Source: Mycobacterium genavense ATCC 51234 (GTDB lineage: Bacteria > Actinomycetota > Actinomycetes > Mycobacteriales > Mycobacteriaceae). From it: DNA of 64,000 nt. A model generated the notes under the pieces. The model saw nothing but the letters and a program-made list of their open reading frames with translations. It did not search any database and was not told the origin of the DNA. This document shows, piece after piece, positions 1 through 9,921 of the stretch (the first letter of the stretch is position 1; the number at the start of each line of letters is the position of its first letter). The position numbers were made by a program, and so were the translations under genes. The stretch lies in contig NZ_JAGZ01000012.1 in the NCBI RefSeq assembly GCF_000526915.1, positions 59,154 through 123,153 of the forward strand. The letters are read 5' to 3'.

Positions 1-53
1 CAGTAGCCCTCGGGTCCAAGGAGTGACACCCAAGCAGCAGTGACGGATTCACA

Positions 54-1082
54 GTGATTACGCCAGATCCAGCCCACGCGGGTTCGGGTGCGGTCGTTGC
101 CGCCTCCTTTCCGGAGACACCGGTGCTGCCCATCCGGCAATGGAAGGGTGTGCAATCTCGTTTCGGCGATCGGATATTCCGCAAGTTCGCCGAGGCGTCG
201 GCGGTCCTGATCGCGATCGTGGTCGTCGCGATCGGCGGCTTCTTGCTGGTGCGCGCGACCCCGGCGTTGAAGCGCAATCAAGAGGACTTCTTCACCTACC
301 GCGGCAACTGGGTCACCACCAACACCTCGGCGATGCACTTCGGCATCCTCGATCTGCTGCAGGTGACGCTGTTCATCTCGATGTTCGCGTTGATCCTGGC
401 GATGCCGGTGGCTTTGGGTGTCGCCATCTTCCTCACCCAGTACGCGCCGCGGCGGCTCGCGGGGCCGCTGGCCTACACCGTCGACCTGCTGGCCGCGGTT
501 CCCTCGATCATCTACGGCGTGTGGGGCCTGTATGTACTTGCCCCGCAACTGCGCCCGGTCGCGACCTGGCTGAACCATTCGCTGGGCTGGCTGTTCCTGT
601 TCGCCGACGGCACGGCGTCGGCGGCCGGCGGCACCATCTTCACCGGCGGGATCGTGTTGGCGGTGATGATCCTGCCGCTCATCACCGCGGTCACCCGCGA
701 AGTCTTCGTGCAGACGCCAACCGATCAGATCGAGGCCGCGCTGGCGCTGGGCGCGACCCGCTGGGAGGTCGTCACTACCACGGTGTGGCCGTTCGGGAGG
801 TTCGGGTACGTCAGCGGCGCGATGCTGGGGCTGGGCCGCGCGTTGGGTGAGACGGTCGCGCTGCTGATCATCTTGCGCGGCACGCAAAAGGCGTTCGGCT
901 GGTCGCTGTTCGACGGTGGCTCGACCTTTGCGACCAAGATCGCGGCCACCGCATGGGAATTCAACGACAAGTACAAGGCCGGCGCCTACATCGCCGCGGG
1001 ACTGGTGCTTTTCGTGCTGACCTTCGTCGTCGACGCGTTGGCGCGCGGCGCCCTCGCCGGGACCCGGAGGGGCGCGCGATGA
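54..1082 (+). CDS. pstC: Phosphate ABC transporter permease PstC
   Basis: Inner-membrane channel subunit of the high-affinity phosphate importer, working with PstA, the ATPase PhoT/PstB and a lipoprotein PstS that should lie just left of the window. The 342-residue protein has a short cytoplasmic N-terminus, a first membrane helix near residues 50-70, a long periplasmic loop, then a binding-protein-dependent permease domain. The EAA coupling motif (EAALALGATRWE) is seen near residue 225. The GTG start lacks a strong Shine-Dalgarno sequence. The stop overlaps the pstA start as ATGA, so the two are translationally coupled. It resembles mycobacterial PstC2. The assignment to the family is secure; which paralogue number applies is not. 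Confidence 0.95.
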   Translation: MITPDPAHAGSGAVVAASFPETPVLPIRQWKGVQSRFGDRIFRKFAEASAVLIAIVVVAIGGFLLVRATPALKRNQEDFFTYRGNWVTTNTSAMHFGILDLLQVTLFISMFALILAMPVALGVAIFLTQYAPRRLAGPLAYTVDLLAAVPSIIYGVWGLYVLAPQLRPVATWLNHSLGWLFLFADGTASAAGGTIFTGGIVLAVMILPLITAVTREVFVQTPTDQIEAALALGATRWEVVTTTVWPFGRFGYVSGAMLGLGRALGETVALLIILRGTQKAFGWSLFDGGSTFATKIAATAWEFNDKYKAGAYIAAGLVLFVLTFVVDALARGALAGTRRGAR

Positions 1083-1993
1083 CCTCGATCTACGACCGCC
1101 CCCTCAAGGCGCGCCGGCTGTCCAGGCTTGGTCGCCGCCGCCGGGCCTCGAACATCGTTGCCACGGTGCTTGTTTCGCTGTCGATGCTGATTGCGCTGGC
1201 GCCACTGCTGTGGGTGCTGGGCGCGGTTATCCTCAAGGGTTTCAAGGCGATTGCGTCCTTGGCGTGGTGGACGCATTCGCAGGCGGGCACGACGCCGTTC
1301 CTGGCCGGGGGCGGCGCCTATCACGCGATCGTCGGCACCGTGCTGCAGGGACTGGTGTCCGCCGCGATCTCCATCCCGATCGGTGTGATGCTCGCGATCT
1401 ACTTGGTGGAGTACGGCAGCGGGACCAGACTCGGCAAGGTGGCCACCTTCATGGTGGACATCTTGTCCGGCGTGCCATCAATAATTGCCGCACTGTTCAT
1501 CTACGCGTCGTATGTGGCCACGCTGGGCCTTGGCCGCTCCGGGTTCGCGGTGTCGTTGTCGTTGGTGCTGTTGATGCTGCCGGTAATCGAGCGGTCGACG
1601 GAGGAGATGCTTCGGATCGTTCCGATGGATCTGCGCGAGGCCAGCTACGCGTTGGGGGTTCCCAAGTGGAAAACCATTGTCAGGGTGGTAATTCCGACCG
1701 GGTTGTCGGGCATCATCACCGGAATCATGCTGGCGCTTGCCAGGGTGATGGGTGAGACGGCTCCGGTGCTGATCCTGGTCGGCTATTCGCAGGCGATGAA
1801 CTTCGACATCTTCAAGGGGTTCATGGGGACATTACCTGGCATGATGTTCAACGAGACAGCGGCGGGCGCAGGCGTCAACCCGGTACCCACGGATCGACTG
1901 TGGGGTGCGGGGCTGACGCTGATCATGATGATCGCCGTTATCAATGTCGGAGCCAGGGTGGTCTCGATGATGTTTGCTCCCAAGAAGTCCTAG
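1079..1993 (+). CDS. pstA: Phosphate ABC transporter permease PstA
   Basis: Second permease subunit of the phosphate importer. I start it at the ATG overlapping the pstC stop (ATGA), giving 304 residues beginning MTSIYDRPLK; an upstream in-frame extension exists but would overlap pstC by over 100 bases. Six membrane helices are evident, with the first at about residues 25-50. The EAA loop reads REASYALGVPKWKT near residue 185. The gene is followed after 13 bases by phoT, with an excellent GGGAGGAG ribosome site in between, so pstC-pstA-phoT form one operon, presumably induced by phosphate starvation through SenX3-RegX3 as known for mycobacteria. Confidence 0.95.
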   Translation: MTSIYDRPLKARRLSRLGRRRRASNIVATVLVSLSMLIALAPLLWVLGAVILKGFKAIASLAWWTHSQAGTTPFLAGGGAYHAIVGTVLQGLVSAAISIPIGVMLAIYLVEYGSGTRLGKVATFMVDILSGVPSIIAALFIYASYVATLGLGRSGFAVSLSLVLLMLPVIERSTEEMLRIVPMDLREASYALGVPKWKTIVRVVIPTGLSGIITGIMLALARVMGETAPVLILVGYSQAMNFDIFKGFMGTLPGMMFNETAAGAGVNPVPTDRLWGAGLTLIMMIAVINVGARVVSMMFAPKKS

Positions 1994-2006
1994 GGAGGAG
2001 TGCTGG

Positions 2007-2783
2007 GTGGCAAAGCGTTTGGACTTGAAAGACGTCAACATCTACTACGGATCGTTTCAGGCGGTCGCCGACGTGACGCTGTCGATTCTCCCGCGCAGCG
2101 TGACGGCGTTCATCGGCGCGTCGGGCTGCGGTAAGACGACCGTATTGCGGACGTTGAACCGGATGCATGAGGTCATCCCCGGTGCGCGGGTGGAGGGCAC
2201 CGTGTTGCTCGACGACGAGAACATCTACGCTCCGGGTATCGACCCGGTGGGTGTGCGCCGGGCCATCGGCATGGTGTTCCAGCGACCAAACCCGTTTCCC
2301 GCCATGTCGATTCGCGACAACGTGGTGGCGGGCCTGAAGCTGCAGGGGGTGCGCAACCGCAGGCTGCTCGACGACGTCGCCGAACACTCGCTGCGCGGCG
2401 CCAACCTGTGGGACGAGGTCAAGAACCGGCTGAACCGGCCCGGTGGCGGGCTGTCCGGTGGGCAGCAGCAGCGGTTGTGCATCGCGCGCGCGATCGCGGT
2501 GCAACCCGACGTGCTGCTGATGGACGAGCCGTGCTCGGCGCTGGACCCGATCTCGACGATGGCGATCGAGGAACTGATCAGCGAATTGAAGCAGGACTAC
2601 ACGATCGTCATCGTCACCCACAACATGCAGCAGGCCGCCCGCGTCAGCGATCACACGGCGTTCTTCAACCTCGAAGCAGCGGGAAAGCCGGGTCGGCTCA
2701 TCGAGATCGACGACACCGAGAAGATCTTTTCCAATCCCTCGCAAAAGGCCACCGAGGACTACATCTCCGGGCGCTTCGGCTGA
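2007..2783 (+). CDS. phoT: Phosphate-import ATPase PhoT/PstB
   Basis: Cytoplasmic ATP-hydrolysing subunit that drives PstC-PstA. The GTG start at 2007 (protein begins MAKRLDLKD, as in mycobacterial PhoT) sits 6-7 bases after a GGGAGGAG ribosome site. It is 258 residues, the normal PstB length. Walker A (GASGCGKTT) is at residues 37-45, the ABC signature LSGGQQQR near 150, Walker B LLMDEPCSALD near 170, and the switch histidine in VTHNM near 203. The product is almost collinear with M. tuberculosis PhoT (Rv0820) from memory. It converges with phoU, with only 4 bases between the stop codons. Confidence 0.97.
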   Translation: MAKRLDLKDVNIYYGSFQAVADVTLSILPRSVTAFIGASGCGKTTVLRTLNRMHEVIPGARVEGTVLLDDENIYAPGIDPVGVRRAIGMVFQRPNPFPAMSIRDNVVAGLKLQGVRNRRLLDDVAEHSLRGANLWDEVKNRLNRPGGGLSGGQQQRLCIARAIAVQPDVLLMDEPCSALDPISTMAIEELISELKQDYTIVIVTHNMQQAARVSDHTAFFNLEAAGKPGRLIEIDDTEKIFSNPSQKATEDYISGRFG

Positions 2784-2787
2784 CGGG

Positions 2788-3456
2788 TTAGGGCGTCGTG
2801 GGCGCGGTTTCGTCGTCGGGCAACTTGCCCGTCGCCTGGAAGATGACGCGCCTGGCCACCTCGACCGCGTGATCGGCGAAGCGCTCGTAGAAACGGCCGA
2901 GCAGTGTCACGTCGACGGCGGCGGCCACGCCGTGCTTCCACTCACGGTCCATCAGCACCGAGAACAAATGCCGGTGCAGATCGTCCATCGCGTCGTCTTC
3001 CTCGCGTATCCGGGCGGCCTTCTCCGGGTCGCGGGATAACACCACCTCTTGTGCGCTGTTACCCAATTCGACTGCGACTCTACCCATTTCGGCGAAATAG
3101 CCGTTGACCTCTTCGGGCAGGGCGTGCTGAGGGTGGCGTCGGCGGGCGATCTTGGCGACGTGCAGCGCCAGTGCGCCCATCCGGTCGATGTCGGCCACCA
3201 TCTGGATGGCGCTCACGATGGACCGGAGGTCCCCGGCCACCGGTGCCTGCAGCGCCAGCAGCACGAAGGCACTCTCCTCAGCGCGGGCGCTCAACGCCGC
3301 TATGTCTTCGTGGTTGGAGATCACCTGTTCGGCGAGGACAAGGTCGGCCTGCAGGAGTGCCTGGGTTGCCTGTTCCATGGCCACACCCGCCAGCCCGCAC
3401 ATCTCGCCAAGGCGCTCGGATAGATCCGAGAGTTGCTCATGGTAGGCGGTCCGCAT
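2788..3456 (-). CDS. phoU: Phosphate signalling protein PhoU (PhoY2 type)
   Basis: Cytoplasmic regulator that links the Pst transporter to the phosphate-sensing two-component system; in mycobacteria PhoY proteins inhibit SenX3-RegX3 when phosphate is plentiful. The 222-residue protein consists of two PhoU helical repeats. It starts MRTAYHEQLSDL and contains the metal-binding-type acidic helix EDDAMDDLHRH near residue 160 (ExxxD-type motifs of PhoU). The C-terminal tail is low-complexity (DDETAPTTP). It lies convergent to phoT, the M. tuberculosis phoT/phoY2 arrangement. Transcribed alone or with the following minus-strand genes. Confidence 0.95.
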   Translation of the reverse strand: MRTAYHEQLSDLSERLGEMCGLAGVAMEQATQALLQADLVLAEQVISNHEDIAALSARAEESAFVLLALQAPVAGDLRSIVSAIQMVADIDRMGALALHVAKIARRRHPQHALPEEVNGYFAEMGRVAVELGNSAQEVVLSRDPEKAARIREEDDAMDDLHRHLFSVLMDREWKHGVAAAVDVTLLGRFYERFADHAVEVARRVIFQATGKLPDDETAPTTP

Positions 3457-3513
3457 GAGGCCAAGCCTACTGACTCTGCGACCGAATCGGCGATCTACTG
3501 AAGCGAAATGCGG

Positions 3514-5655
3514 TTATTCGCAGGTGGTATCGGCGGCGTTGGTCACCGACAGGTCGTCCGGCAGCTTGGTGGGCGTGCTGCCCGGGCTGCGATCGATCTG
3601 GACGGACAGCGACGAACCACTGGGCGCGGGAGTGGTCACCGACTTGAAGTCGGGGCCGAGCACCACCTGGACGACCTGCCCGTAGCCGGAAACCCGGGCA
3701 ACCTTCGCGTTGCCGAACGCCGATGCCATCGTCGCGGCCGCCTGCTCGTTGCCGGGGGAGAAGAACACCGTCGTGGTGTTCACCGAACTCGGGTAGTCGT
3801 CGGGGGACATGACGTTGAACCCGTTGCGCTTGAGCTGGCTGGTGGCGGTGACGGCAAGCCCGCTCTGTGCCGTCGCGTTGGAGACCCGCACGGTGACCTC
3901 GTCCGGCGAGGTCGTCAACACCTGCTCGCGTCGTGCCTCGGGCGCGGCGCAGGGCGGCGCCGACTTCTTGGTCGTCGGTGCGGCCGACGCTCCCGTGGCC
4001 GGCGTCGTTGACAGGTTCTGCGCGTTCTGGTCGTTTTCTTCGGGCAGTGGATCGTCGTTGATGATCGCGTTGAAGAGAGCCTTCATGTCGGCCGTCCGCG
4101 GCGGTTCGTCGCCGTTCTGGTCGGTCACACCGGTGGGGACCGTGACGAACGTGAAGTGCCCGGCCGCCATCTTCTGCAGCGACTGACCCAGCTGAACCAG
4201 GTCTTTGGTCTGGACGTTGTCCACCTGGCTGTTGCTGATGAACATGTTGACGACGTTGTTGAGTTTGTTGAGGTCGGTCAGGGTGTCTTCGGAGATCAGG
4301 GCGCGCAGCAAGGACGACAGGAACAGCTGCTGGCGCTTGATGCGGCCGTAGTCACCGTTGAACTACGTGGTGACACGGGCCCGCACATAGTTCAGGGCCG
4401 TCGGGCCGTCGATGAGTTGGCGTCCGGAATGCTCGAGGACGGTACCGAGTTCATAGTCGTGCAGCGGGGTTTTGCTGCACACCTTGACACCGCCGAGCGC
4501 CTCGACCATCTTGGCGAACCCGGCGAAGTCGACGGCGATGAACCGGTTGATGCTCAACCCGGACAGCTTCTGGATTTCCTTCACCAGACACTTCGGGCCG
4601 CCAAAGGCGAACGCCGAGTTCAGCTTGGTCTCGGTGTAGACCATCTTGGGACCCCAGGTCTTCGTTTTCTCGTCGTAGAGGGGTCCGTACTTACCGGTCT
4701 CGGGATTCCACGCTTCGCACTGTATCGGAGTGATCGCCAGGTCGCGGGGGAACGAAACCGCTACCACGCGTTTGCGATTCGCCGGGATGTTGACCAGCAT
4801 CACGGTGTCCGACCGGGCGCCGCCGGCGTCCTCGGTGTCGCCCGCGCCCATGTCGGCGTTCGCGCCGGAGCGCGAGTCCATCCCGACGATCAGGAAGTCT
4901 TCGTCGCCGTACTGCCCGCCCGGGTCGACGATGTCACCGGAGTCCGGGTCGAGTGCGTTGATGACGTTGAGTCGGTGGTTCTTCGACGCGCTCCACTGGT
5001 AGGCACCGCCGGTCACCGCCAGCGCCACCCCGGCACACAGGGCGGCCATCGAGCGGGCGGCAACCAGGATCGGCTTGCGGCGGGACTTGAGCGTCGGCGA
5101 GGCGTTCGCCGGAGATTTCGGGCGGCGGGTCCGCTTCGGCTTGAAGGGGCGCGATTCGGCCGACTCCTCGACCGGGAGGGCGAACTCGGGCTCGTGGGCG
5201 GGTGGATAGCTCGCGGGCTCGAGGTCGGGAACCTCCGAAACGACGTCGAGCGAGTAGGCAGGGATATCGATGACCTGGGTGTCCTGCAGGTCGGGCTGCG
5301 GCTCCGGATCGGGTTGGGCCGGTTCGTCGTCGAGGGCCGCGCGGCGGTGCCGGGTGCCGGTGCTGCTGGCGCCGACCCTGGCGATCAGGTCGGCGACGCT
5401 CAGCGCACCCGAGGCATGGCTTCCGCTTCGCTGCGCGTCGCGGGCCGACGGCTCGACGCGCTCGGCCGGGTCGTCTCCGGGTGTCTCGGCGGGCGGGTTG
5501 ATCTGCCACCGGTGGACGCTGTCATCGACCAGTGGTTCGTAGAATCGCTCCCAGGGTGCGGCGCTCAAAGCCACGGGCGCGGCCGGGGTTGCCGGTGGAC
5601 GATCGCGGGGGCCACGGCGATGGCCAAGAGTGGCGTCTACCTCGCCGTCACTCAT
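3514..5655 (-). pseudogene. LytR-CpsA-Psr (LCP) cell-wall ligase, in-frame amber stop
   Basis: LCP proteins transfer lipid-linked arabinogalactan or similar polymers to peptidoglycan outside the membrane. Reading through one TAG (4363-4365) gives about 713 residues: a long cytoplasmic N-terminus, a membrane anchor near residues 195-215, the LCP catalytic domain (DSRSGANADMG, then SDTVMLVNI and SFPRDL), and a LytR_C domain (EVTVRVSNAT onward). Both halves are in the same frame, and the interrupted segment (VTT-stop-FNGDYGRIKRQQ) matches the expected family sequence. The product corresponds to Rv0822c by position. The stop would remove the end of the LCP domain and all of LytR_C. Either a real nonsense mutation or a base error. 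Confidence 0.85.
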
Positions 5656-5877
5656 GTTCTATCCGCCTCCGAAGCTCTGATGCCGCCGTCAGTGATGTCC
5701 GTGCGCCAATTCACCGCCGCGCCGCGCCAACAGCGCTGCAACTTCGCTACCGTCAGGTCGCGCCGTAATCCGTCGCCCGGAGCAGCGGGTTAAACCGCCC
5801 GCCACCCGAGCGCAATACGGCAAGGTCCACATCGTACTGACTTATCGCCGGAGACGCGATTTTGAGCGTGGTTCGGC

Positions 5878-7011
5878 TCAGCCGCCGGAGTGCATGACGT
5901 CGGCCCCGGCCGGAACCGTGCAGTCGTCGGGATCGTTCAGCCAGCCGTCGGGCAGGCTGACGCGCGCCGGTGAACCCTGCCGGCCCCGCGGCCCGGTCGC
6001 CGTCTCGGGGAACTCGACGGTGCCGTCCAGCCGGTCCAGCAGCGCGTCGAGCTCGTCGAGCGTCTTGACCAGGGCCAACGCGCGCCGCAGCTCGGATCCG
6101 GCGGGGAAGCCGTGCAGATACCAGGCGACGTGTTTGCGGATGTCGCGCATGCCCTTGTCCTCACCGAAATGCGCGGTGAGCAGCTCGCCGTGGCGGCGCA
6201 CGATGTCCGCGACCTCGGCCAGCGTCGGCGGGGCGGGCGACGCAGCGCCGGTGAACGCGGCCGACAGTTCGGCGAACAGCCACGGCCGGCCCAGGCAGCC
6301 GCGGCCGATCACCACGCCGTCGCATCCGGTGCTGGCCATCATGGTCAGCGCGTCGCTGGCGTCGTAGATGTCGCCGTTGCCGAGCACCGGAATCGTCTTG
6401 ACCTGCTGCTTGAGCAGGGCGATCTGCTCCCAGTCGGCGGAGCCGGAGTAGCGCTGCGCCGCGGTGCGGGCGTGCAGTGCGACGGCCGCCGCGCCCTCGG
6501 CTTCGGCGATGCGGCCGGCGTCGAGGTGGGTGTGGTGTTCGTCGTCGATGCCGATGCGGAACTTCACCGTCACCGGGATCCGGGTGCCTTCGGTGCCGCG
6601 CACCGCGGCGACCACGATCTGGCCGAGCAGCCGCCGCTTGAACGGCAGCGCCGCGCCGCCGCCGCGCTTGGTGACCTTGGGCACCGGGCAGCCGAAGTTC
6701 ATGTCGATGTGGTCGGCCAGGCCCTCGTCGGCGATCATCTTGGCCGCCGCATAGGTGGTGGCGGGATCGACGGTGTAGAGCTGCAGCGAGCGCGGCGATT
6801 CGTCCGGGGCGAACGTCGTCATGTGCATTGTGGCCGGATGCCGGTCGACGAGGGCACGCGCGGTGACCATTTCGCACACGTACAGGCCGCTGACCGTGCC
6901 GACCTTCGACCGCTCGAGTTCACGGCACAGCGTCCGGAAAGCAACGTTGGTCACGCCTGCCATCGGGGCCAGCACCACCGGGCTGGCGAGCTCGATGGAA
7001 CCGATGCGCAC
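5878..7011 (-). CDS. dusB: tRNA-dihydrouridine synthase (DusB family)
   Basis: FMN-dependent enzyme that reduces uridine to dihydrouridine in the D-loop of tRNAs. The 377-residue TIM-barrel protein starts MRIGSIELASPVVLAPMAGVT, with the FMN-binding PMAGVTN motif at residues 16-22. The catalytic cysteine is in MNFGCPVPK (Cys108), and the phosphate-binding GNGDI and VVIGRGCLGRPW motifs follow. It starts 7 bases beyond the desA1 stop, so the two are likely co-transcribed, desA1 first. It is the Rv0823c position in M. tuberculosis. No disruption is seen. Confidence 0.96.
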   Translation of the reverse strand: MRIGSIELASPVVLAPMAGVTNVAFRTLCRELERSKVGTVSGLYVCEMVTARALVDRHPATMHMTTFAPDESPRSLQLYTVDPATTYAAAKMIADEGLADHIDMNFGCPVPKVTKRGGGAALPFKRRLLGQIVVAAVRGTEGTRIPVTVKFRIGIDDEHHTHLDAGRIAEAEGAAAVALHARTAAQRYSGSADWEQIALLKQQVKTIPVLGNGDIYDASDALTMMASTGCDGVVIGRGCLGRPWLFAELSAAFTGAASPAPPTLAEVADIVRRHGELLTAHFGEDKGMRDIRKHVAWYLHGFPAGSELRRALALVKTLDELDALLDRLDGTVEFPETATGPRGRQGSPARVSLPDGWLNDPDDCTVPAGADVMHSGG

Positions 7012-7018
7012 CGCTTGG

Positions 7019-8047
7019 CTACCGCCTGCTCATTGCCAGCTTGCCGGCGGTCTGGTGCAGCTCGAACGCGGTGACCTTCTTGCCGGTGCGAGCTTCCCTT
7101 TCGAGTTGGCGCTGCTTGGACACCTCGAACTTGTCGCAGGCCTCCTCGAGTTCCTTGATCAGCAGGGCAAGGTCGTCGCGCAACGCGGCGGCCTCGCCGG
7201 TGATGTCCTCGCGCTCGAACATGCGCCATTTCTTCAGCACCGGCATGACCACCTCGTCGAGGTGGATCCGCGGGTCGTAGACGCCGCCGACGGCGATGAC
7301 CACGGCCTTGCGCCGGAACTCGGGCACCTGGTAGCCGGGCATCTGGAAGTTGCGCAGCACCTTGTGCAGCGACCTCGTCGCCTGGTTGGGGTCGATCTCG
7401 AAGCCGGCCTCGCTGACGTCGCGGTAGAAGATCATGTGCAGGTTCTCGTCGGCCGAGATCTTGCCCAGCAACTGGTCGGCGATCGTGTCATTGCAGGCCT
7501 TGCCCGTATTGCGGTGCGAAATCCGGGTCGCCAGCTCCTGGAAGGTCACGTAGATGACCGAGTCGAACAGGCTCTCGGCAAACAGGTCGGCTCGAACCTG
7601 GTGGTTTTGGCCCGGGCTGAAGCCCCGGTTGACCACCTCGATGCGCAGCTTCTCCAACTCGACTGGGTCGACCGCGCGGGTCACCACCAGGTAGTCGCGC
7701 AGCGCGATGCCGTGCCGGTTCTCCTCGGCGGTCCACCGGTTGACCCAGGTGCCCCAGGCGCCGTCCAAACCGAAGTTCATCGCGATCTCGCGGTGGTAGG
7801 AGGGCAGGTTGTCCTCGGTCATCAGGTTCTGCACCATCGCCACCTGCGCGACGTCGGACAGTTGCGATTGCCCAGGCTCCCAGTCCTGGCCGCCGAGGGC
7901 GTAGAAGTTCTTCCCGTCCGACCACGGGATGTAGTCGTGCGGGTTCCACGGCTTGTGCATGCTCAGGTGCCGGTTCAGGTACTTCTCGACGACCGGCTCA
8001 AGCTCATGCAGAAGCTGCAGATCGGTCAGGTCGGCTGACGCTGGCAT
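7019..8047 (-). CDS. desA1: Acyl-[ACP] desaturase DesA1
   Basis: Soluble di-iron desaturase that introduces a double bond into long acyl-ACPs, feeding mycolic acid synthesis in mycobacteria. It is 342 residues long. Both di-iron motifs are present: EENRH at residues 108-112 and DENLH at 200-204, with the expected spacing of about 90 residues. The ATG start is preceded by an AT-rich upstream region in which ATCTGTGTC occurs twice (8061-8069 and 8089-8097), a possible regulator repeat. A second, disrupted copy lies at 52.6 kb. It is collinear with Rv0824c. Confidence 0.95.
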   Translation of the reverse strand: MPASADLTDLQLLHELEPVVEKYLNRHLSMHKPWNPHDYIPWSDGKNFYALGGQDWEPGQSQLSDVAQVAMVQNLMTEDNLPSYHREIAMNFGLDGAWGTWVNRWTAEENRHGIALRDYLVVTRAVDPVELEKLRIEVVNRGFSPGQNHQVRADLFAESLFDSVIYVTFQELATRISHRNTGKACNDTIADQLLGKISADENLHMIFYRDVSEAGFEIDPNQATRSLHKVLRNFQMPGYQVPEFRRKAVVIAVGGVYDPRIHLDEVVMPVLKKWRMFEREDITGEAAALRDDLALLIKELEEACDKFEVSKQRQLEREARTGKKVTAFELHQTAGKLAMSRR

Positions 8048-8178
8048 GTCACTCCCAGTTATCTGTGTCTAATGGTTGCAGTCAATATATCTGTGTCGAT
8101 CAGTAGCATCAAGTTCCGCCCGGGCGCGGCGGGTCACAACTTGACGTACTTATCCAGGTGCTTACGGGACGAACGGTG

Positions 8179-8788
8179 TTACTCGGATACCCCGTCCAGC
8201 GGCGGTACATACGGGGCCGCCGTGTTGAAAAGCATGTTGACGCAGTAATCGATGAATTGCTTGCGGGTGGCGCCGAGCTGTCGGTTCAGGTAGGCGGTGA
8301 ACAGGCTGGTCAGGCCGCCGACCAGGCTGGTGGCGATCATTTTCTGCAGCACCGGGTCGCCGATGTTGGACAGCTTCTTCTGCAGCAGGTCGATGAAGCT
8401 GGGCATCCACTCGGCGCCCGACTGGGTCAGGATCGGCTCGACGGCCGGCACCAACAACAGCACACGCCCGCACCGGGTCGTCCACCATCAGCTCGACGAA
8501 CTGCTCGACCGCTTCCCGGGGGGTGTTCGCCGAGGTGAGCGTCGTCATGGCGCGCGCGCAGACGTCGTCGTAGACGGCGCGCACGAACTCGTCGCGGTCG
8601 GAAAAGCTCTCGTAGAAGTACCGCTCGGTCAGGGCGGCCTTGCGGCAGACGGCCCGGACGGTCAGCACGGGCCCGCGCTCGCTGCCCAGCAGTTGCACGC
8701 CGGCGGCGATCAGGTTGTCGCGTCGGAGCGCGTGACGACTTTCCAGGGGGACGCCTGACCAACGGCCCCGTCGTTGACCGGACTGCAC
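8179..8788 (-). pseudogene. TetR-family regulator, frameshifted (Rv0825c position)
   Basis: Likely DNA-binding repressor. The N-terminal frame (GTG at 8788) encodes a TetR helix-turn-helix: LTVRAVCRKAALTERYFYESF near residues 43-63, then VRAVYDDV. The ligand-binding half (LLLVPAVEPILTQSG to PPLDGVSE) is in another frame. The shift falls near 8460, after VDDPVRAC, and is consistent with one inserted or two lost bases. Joined, the protein would be about 203 residues, normal for the family. It is divergent from the DUF2236 gene 68 bases away, so it may control that gene and desA1. Confidence 0.8.
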
Positions 8789-8856
8789 ATCGCTCCTAAG
8801 CTTTGAATTGACAACGCACGTAGTCAGAATTTCGGCTAGCTACAGGAAACCCAACA

Positions 8857-9921
8857 GTGACCCAACATACGTCCGCGGCCTGCCCACTGACCAGCGCCGA
8901 AGCTGGTAGCGGCGCGACCAGTTTCCACACGGCGTCAATGCCTGTCGAGCGGGCCGACGCCGTCGCCGGCGGGTGCCCGGTGTCGCCGTCGGGATATCAG
9001 GCGCCGCCGGCGCCGCTCGGCCCGGATTCGTTGACGTGGCGCTACTTCGGAGATTGGCGCGGCATGCTGCAGGGGCCCTGGGCCGGCTCGATGCAGAACA
9101 TGCATCCGCAACTGGGTGCCGCGGTCCTCGATCACTCCACATTTTTCCGGGAGCGCTGGCCCCGCCTGCTGCGGTCGCTGTACCCGATCGCCGGCGTCGT
9201 CTTCGATCAAGACCGCGCCCCGATCACCGGCGCCGAAGTGCGCGACTACCACGTCCAGATCAAGGGCGTCGACCACCAGGGCCGCCGCTACCACGCGCTG
9301 AACCCCGACGTGTTCTATTGGGCGCACGCCACCTTCTTCGTCGGGACTATCCATGTGGCAGAACGGTTTTGCGGCGGGCTGACCGAGGAGCAGAAGCGTC
9401 AGCTGTTCGACGAGCACGTCGACTGGTATCGCATATACGGCATGAGCATGCGTCCGGTGCCGGCGTCCTGGGAGGAATTCCAAGTCTACTGGGATCATAT
9501 GTGCAGCAACGTGTTAGAGAACAACGAGGCGGCGCGAGCCGTGCTGGATCTGACCGACTTGCCCAAACCGCCGTTCGCCCGCAAGATGCCGGACTGGCTG
9601 TGGGCGGCCCAGCGCAAACTGTTGGCGCCGTTCTTCGTCTGGTTCACCGTCGGTCTCTACGATCCGCCGGTGCGCCGGCTGATGGGCTACCAGTGGTCGC
9701 GCCGTGACGACTGGCTGCACCGGCGCCTCGGCGATCTCGTTCGCCTCGTGTTCGCTTGTGTGCCAGCACGATTCCACAAGCACCCGCGGGCCAGAGCCGG
9801 TCTGGATCGTGCGTCCGGGCGGATCCCGGCGGACGCGCCGCTGGTGCACACGCCGGCACGCAACCTGCCGCCGCTCGACGAGCGCGGAAACCCAATGCAC
9901 TACTGCCCCAACGCTTCCTAG
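8857..9921 (+). CDS. DUF2236 (MpaB-type oxygenase) family protein
   Basis: DUF2236 proteins are related to latex-clearing and MpaB oxygenases; their substrates in mycobacteria are unknown. The 354-residue product has a roughly 50-residue variable N-terminus, then the domain from TWRYFGDWRGMLQGP through HPQLGAAVLDHS and HVQIKGVDHQGRRYHALNPDVFYWAHATF; the WAHATF histidine and DEHVDWYR are typical of the family. Start is a GTG with AGGA about 10 bases upstream. The stop overlaps the convergent deaminase stop through a shared CTAG. It corresponds to Rv0826 by position. Function is inferred only from the domain. Confidence 0.85.
   Translation: MTQHTSAACPLTSAEAGSGATSFHTASMPVERADAVAGGCPVSPSGYQAPPAPLGPDSLTWRYFGDWRGMLQGPWAGSMQNMHPQLGAAVLDHSTFFRERWPRLLRSLYPIAGVVFDQDRAPITGAEVRDYHVQIKGVDHQGRRYHALNPDVFYWAHATFFVGTIHVAERFCGGLTEEQKRQLFDEHVDWYRIYGMSMRPVPASWEEFQVYWDHMCSNVLENNEAARAVLDLTDLPKPPFARKMPDWLWAAQRKLLAPFFVWFTVGLYDPPVRRLMGYQWSRRDDWLHRRLGDLVRLVFACVPARFHKHPRARAGLDRASGRIPADAPLVHTPARNLPPLDERGNPMHYCPNAS

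Noticed and set aside
4156..5793. A 545-codon plus-strand open frame opposite the LCP gene
   Set aside because: No family motif and arginine/glycine-rich composition typical of antisense frames in high-GC DNA; the minus strand codes for LCP domains.
8041..8161. Possible CRISPR or insertion-sequence remnant in the desA1 upstream region
   Set aside because: Only a 9-base direct repeat twice; no spacers, inverted ends or transposase.
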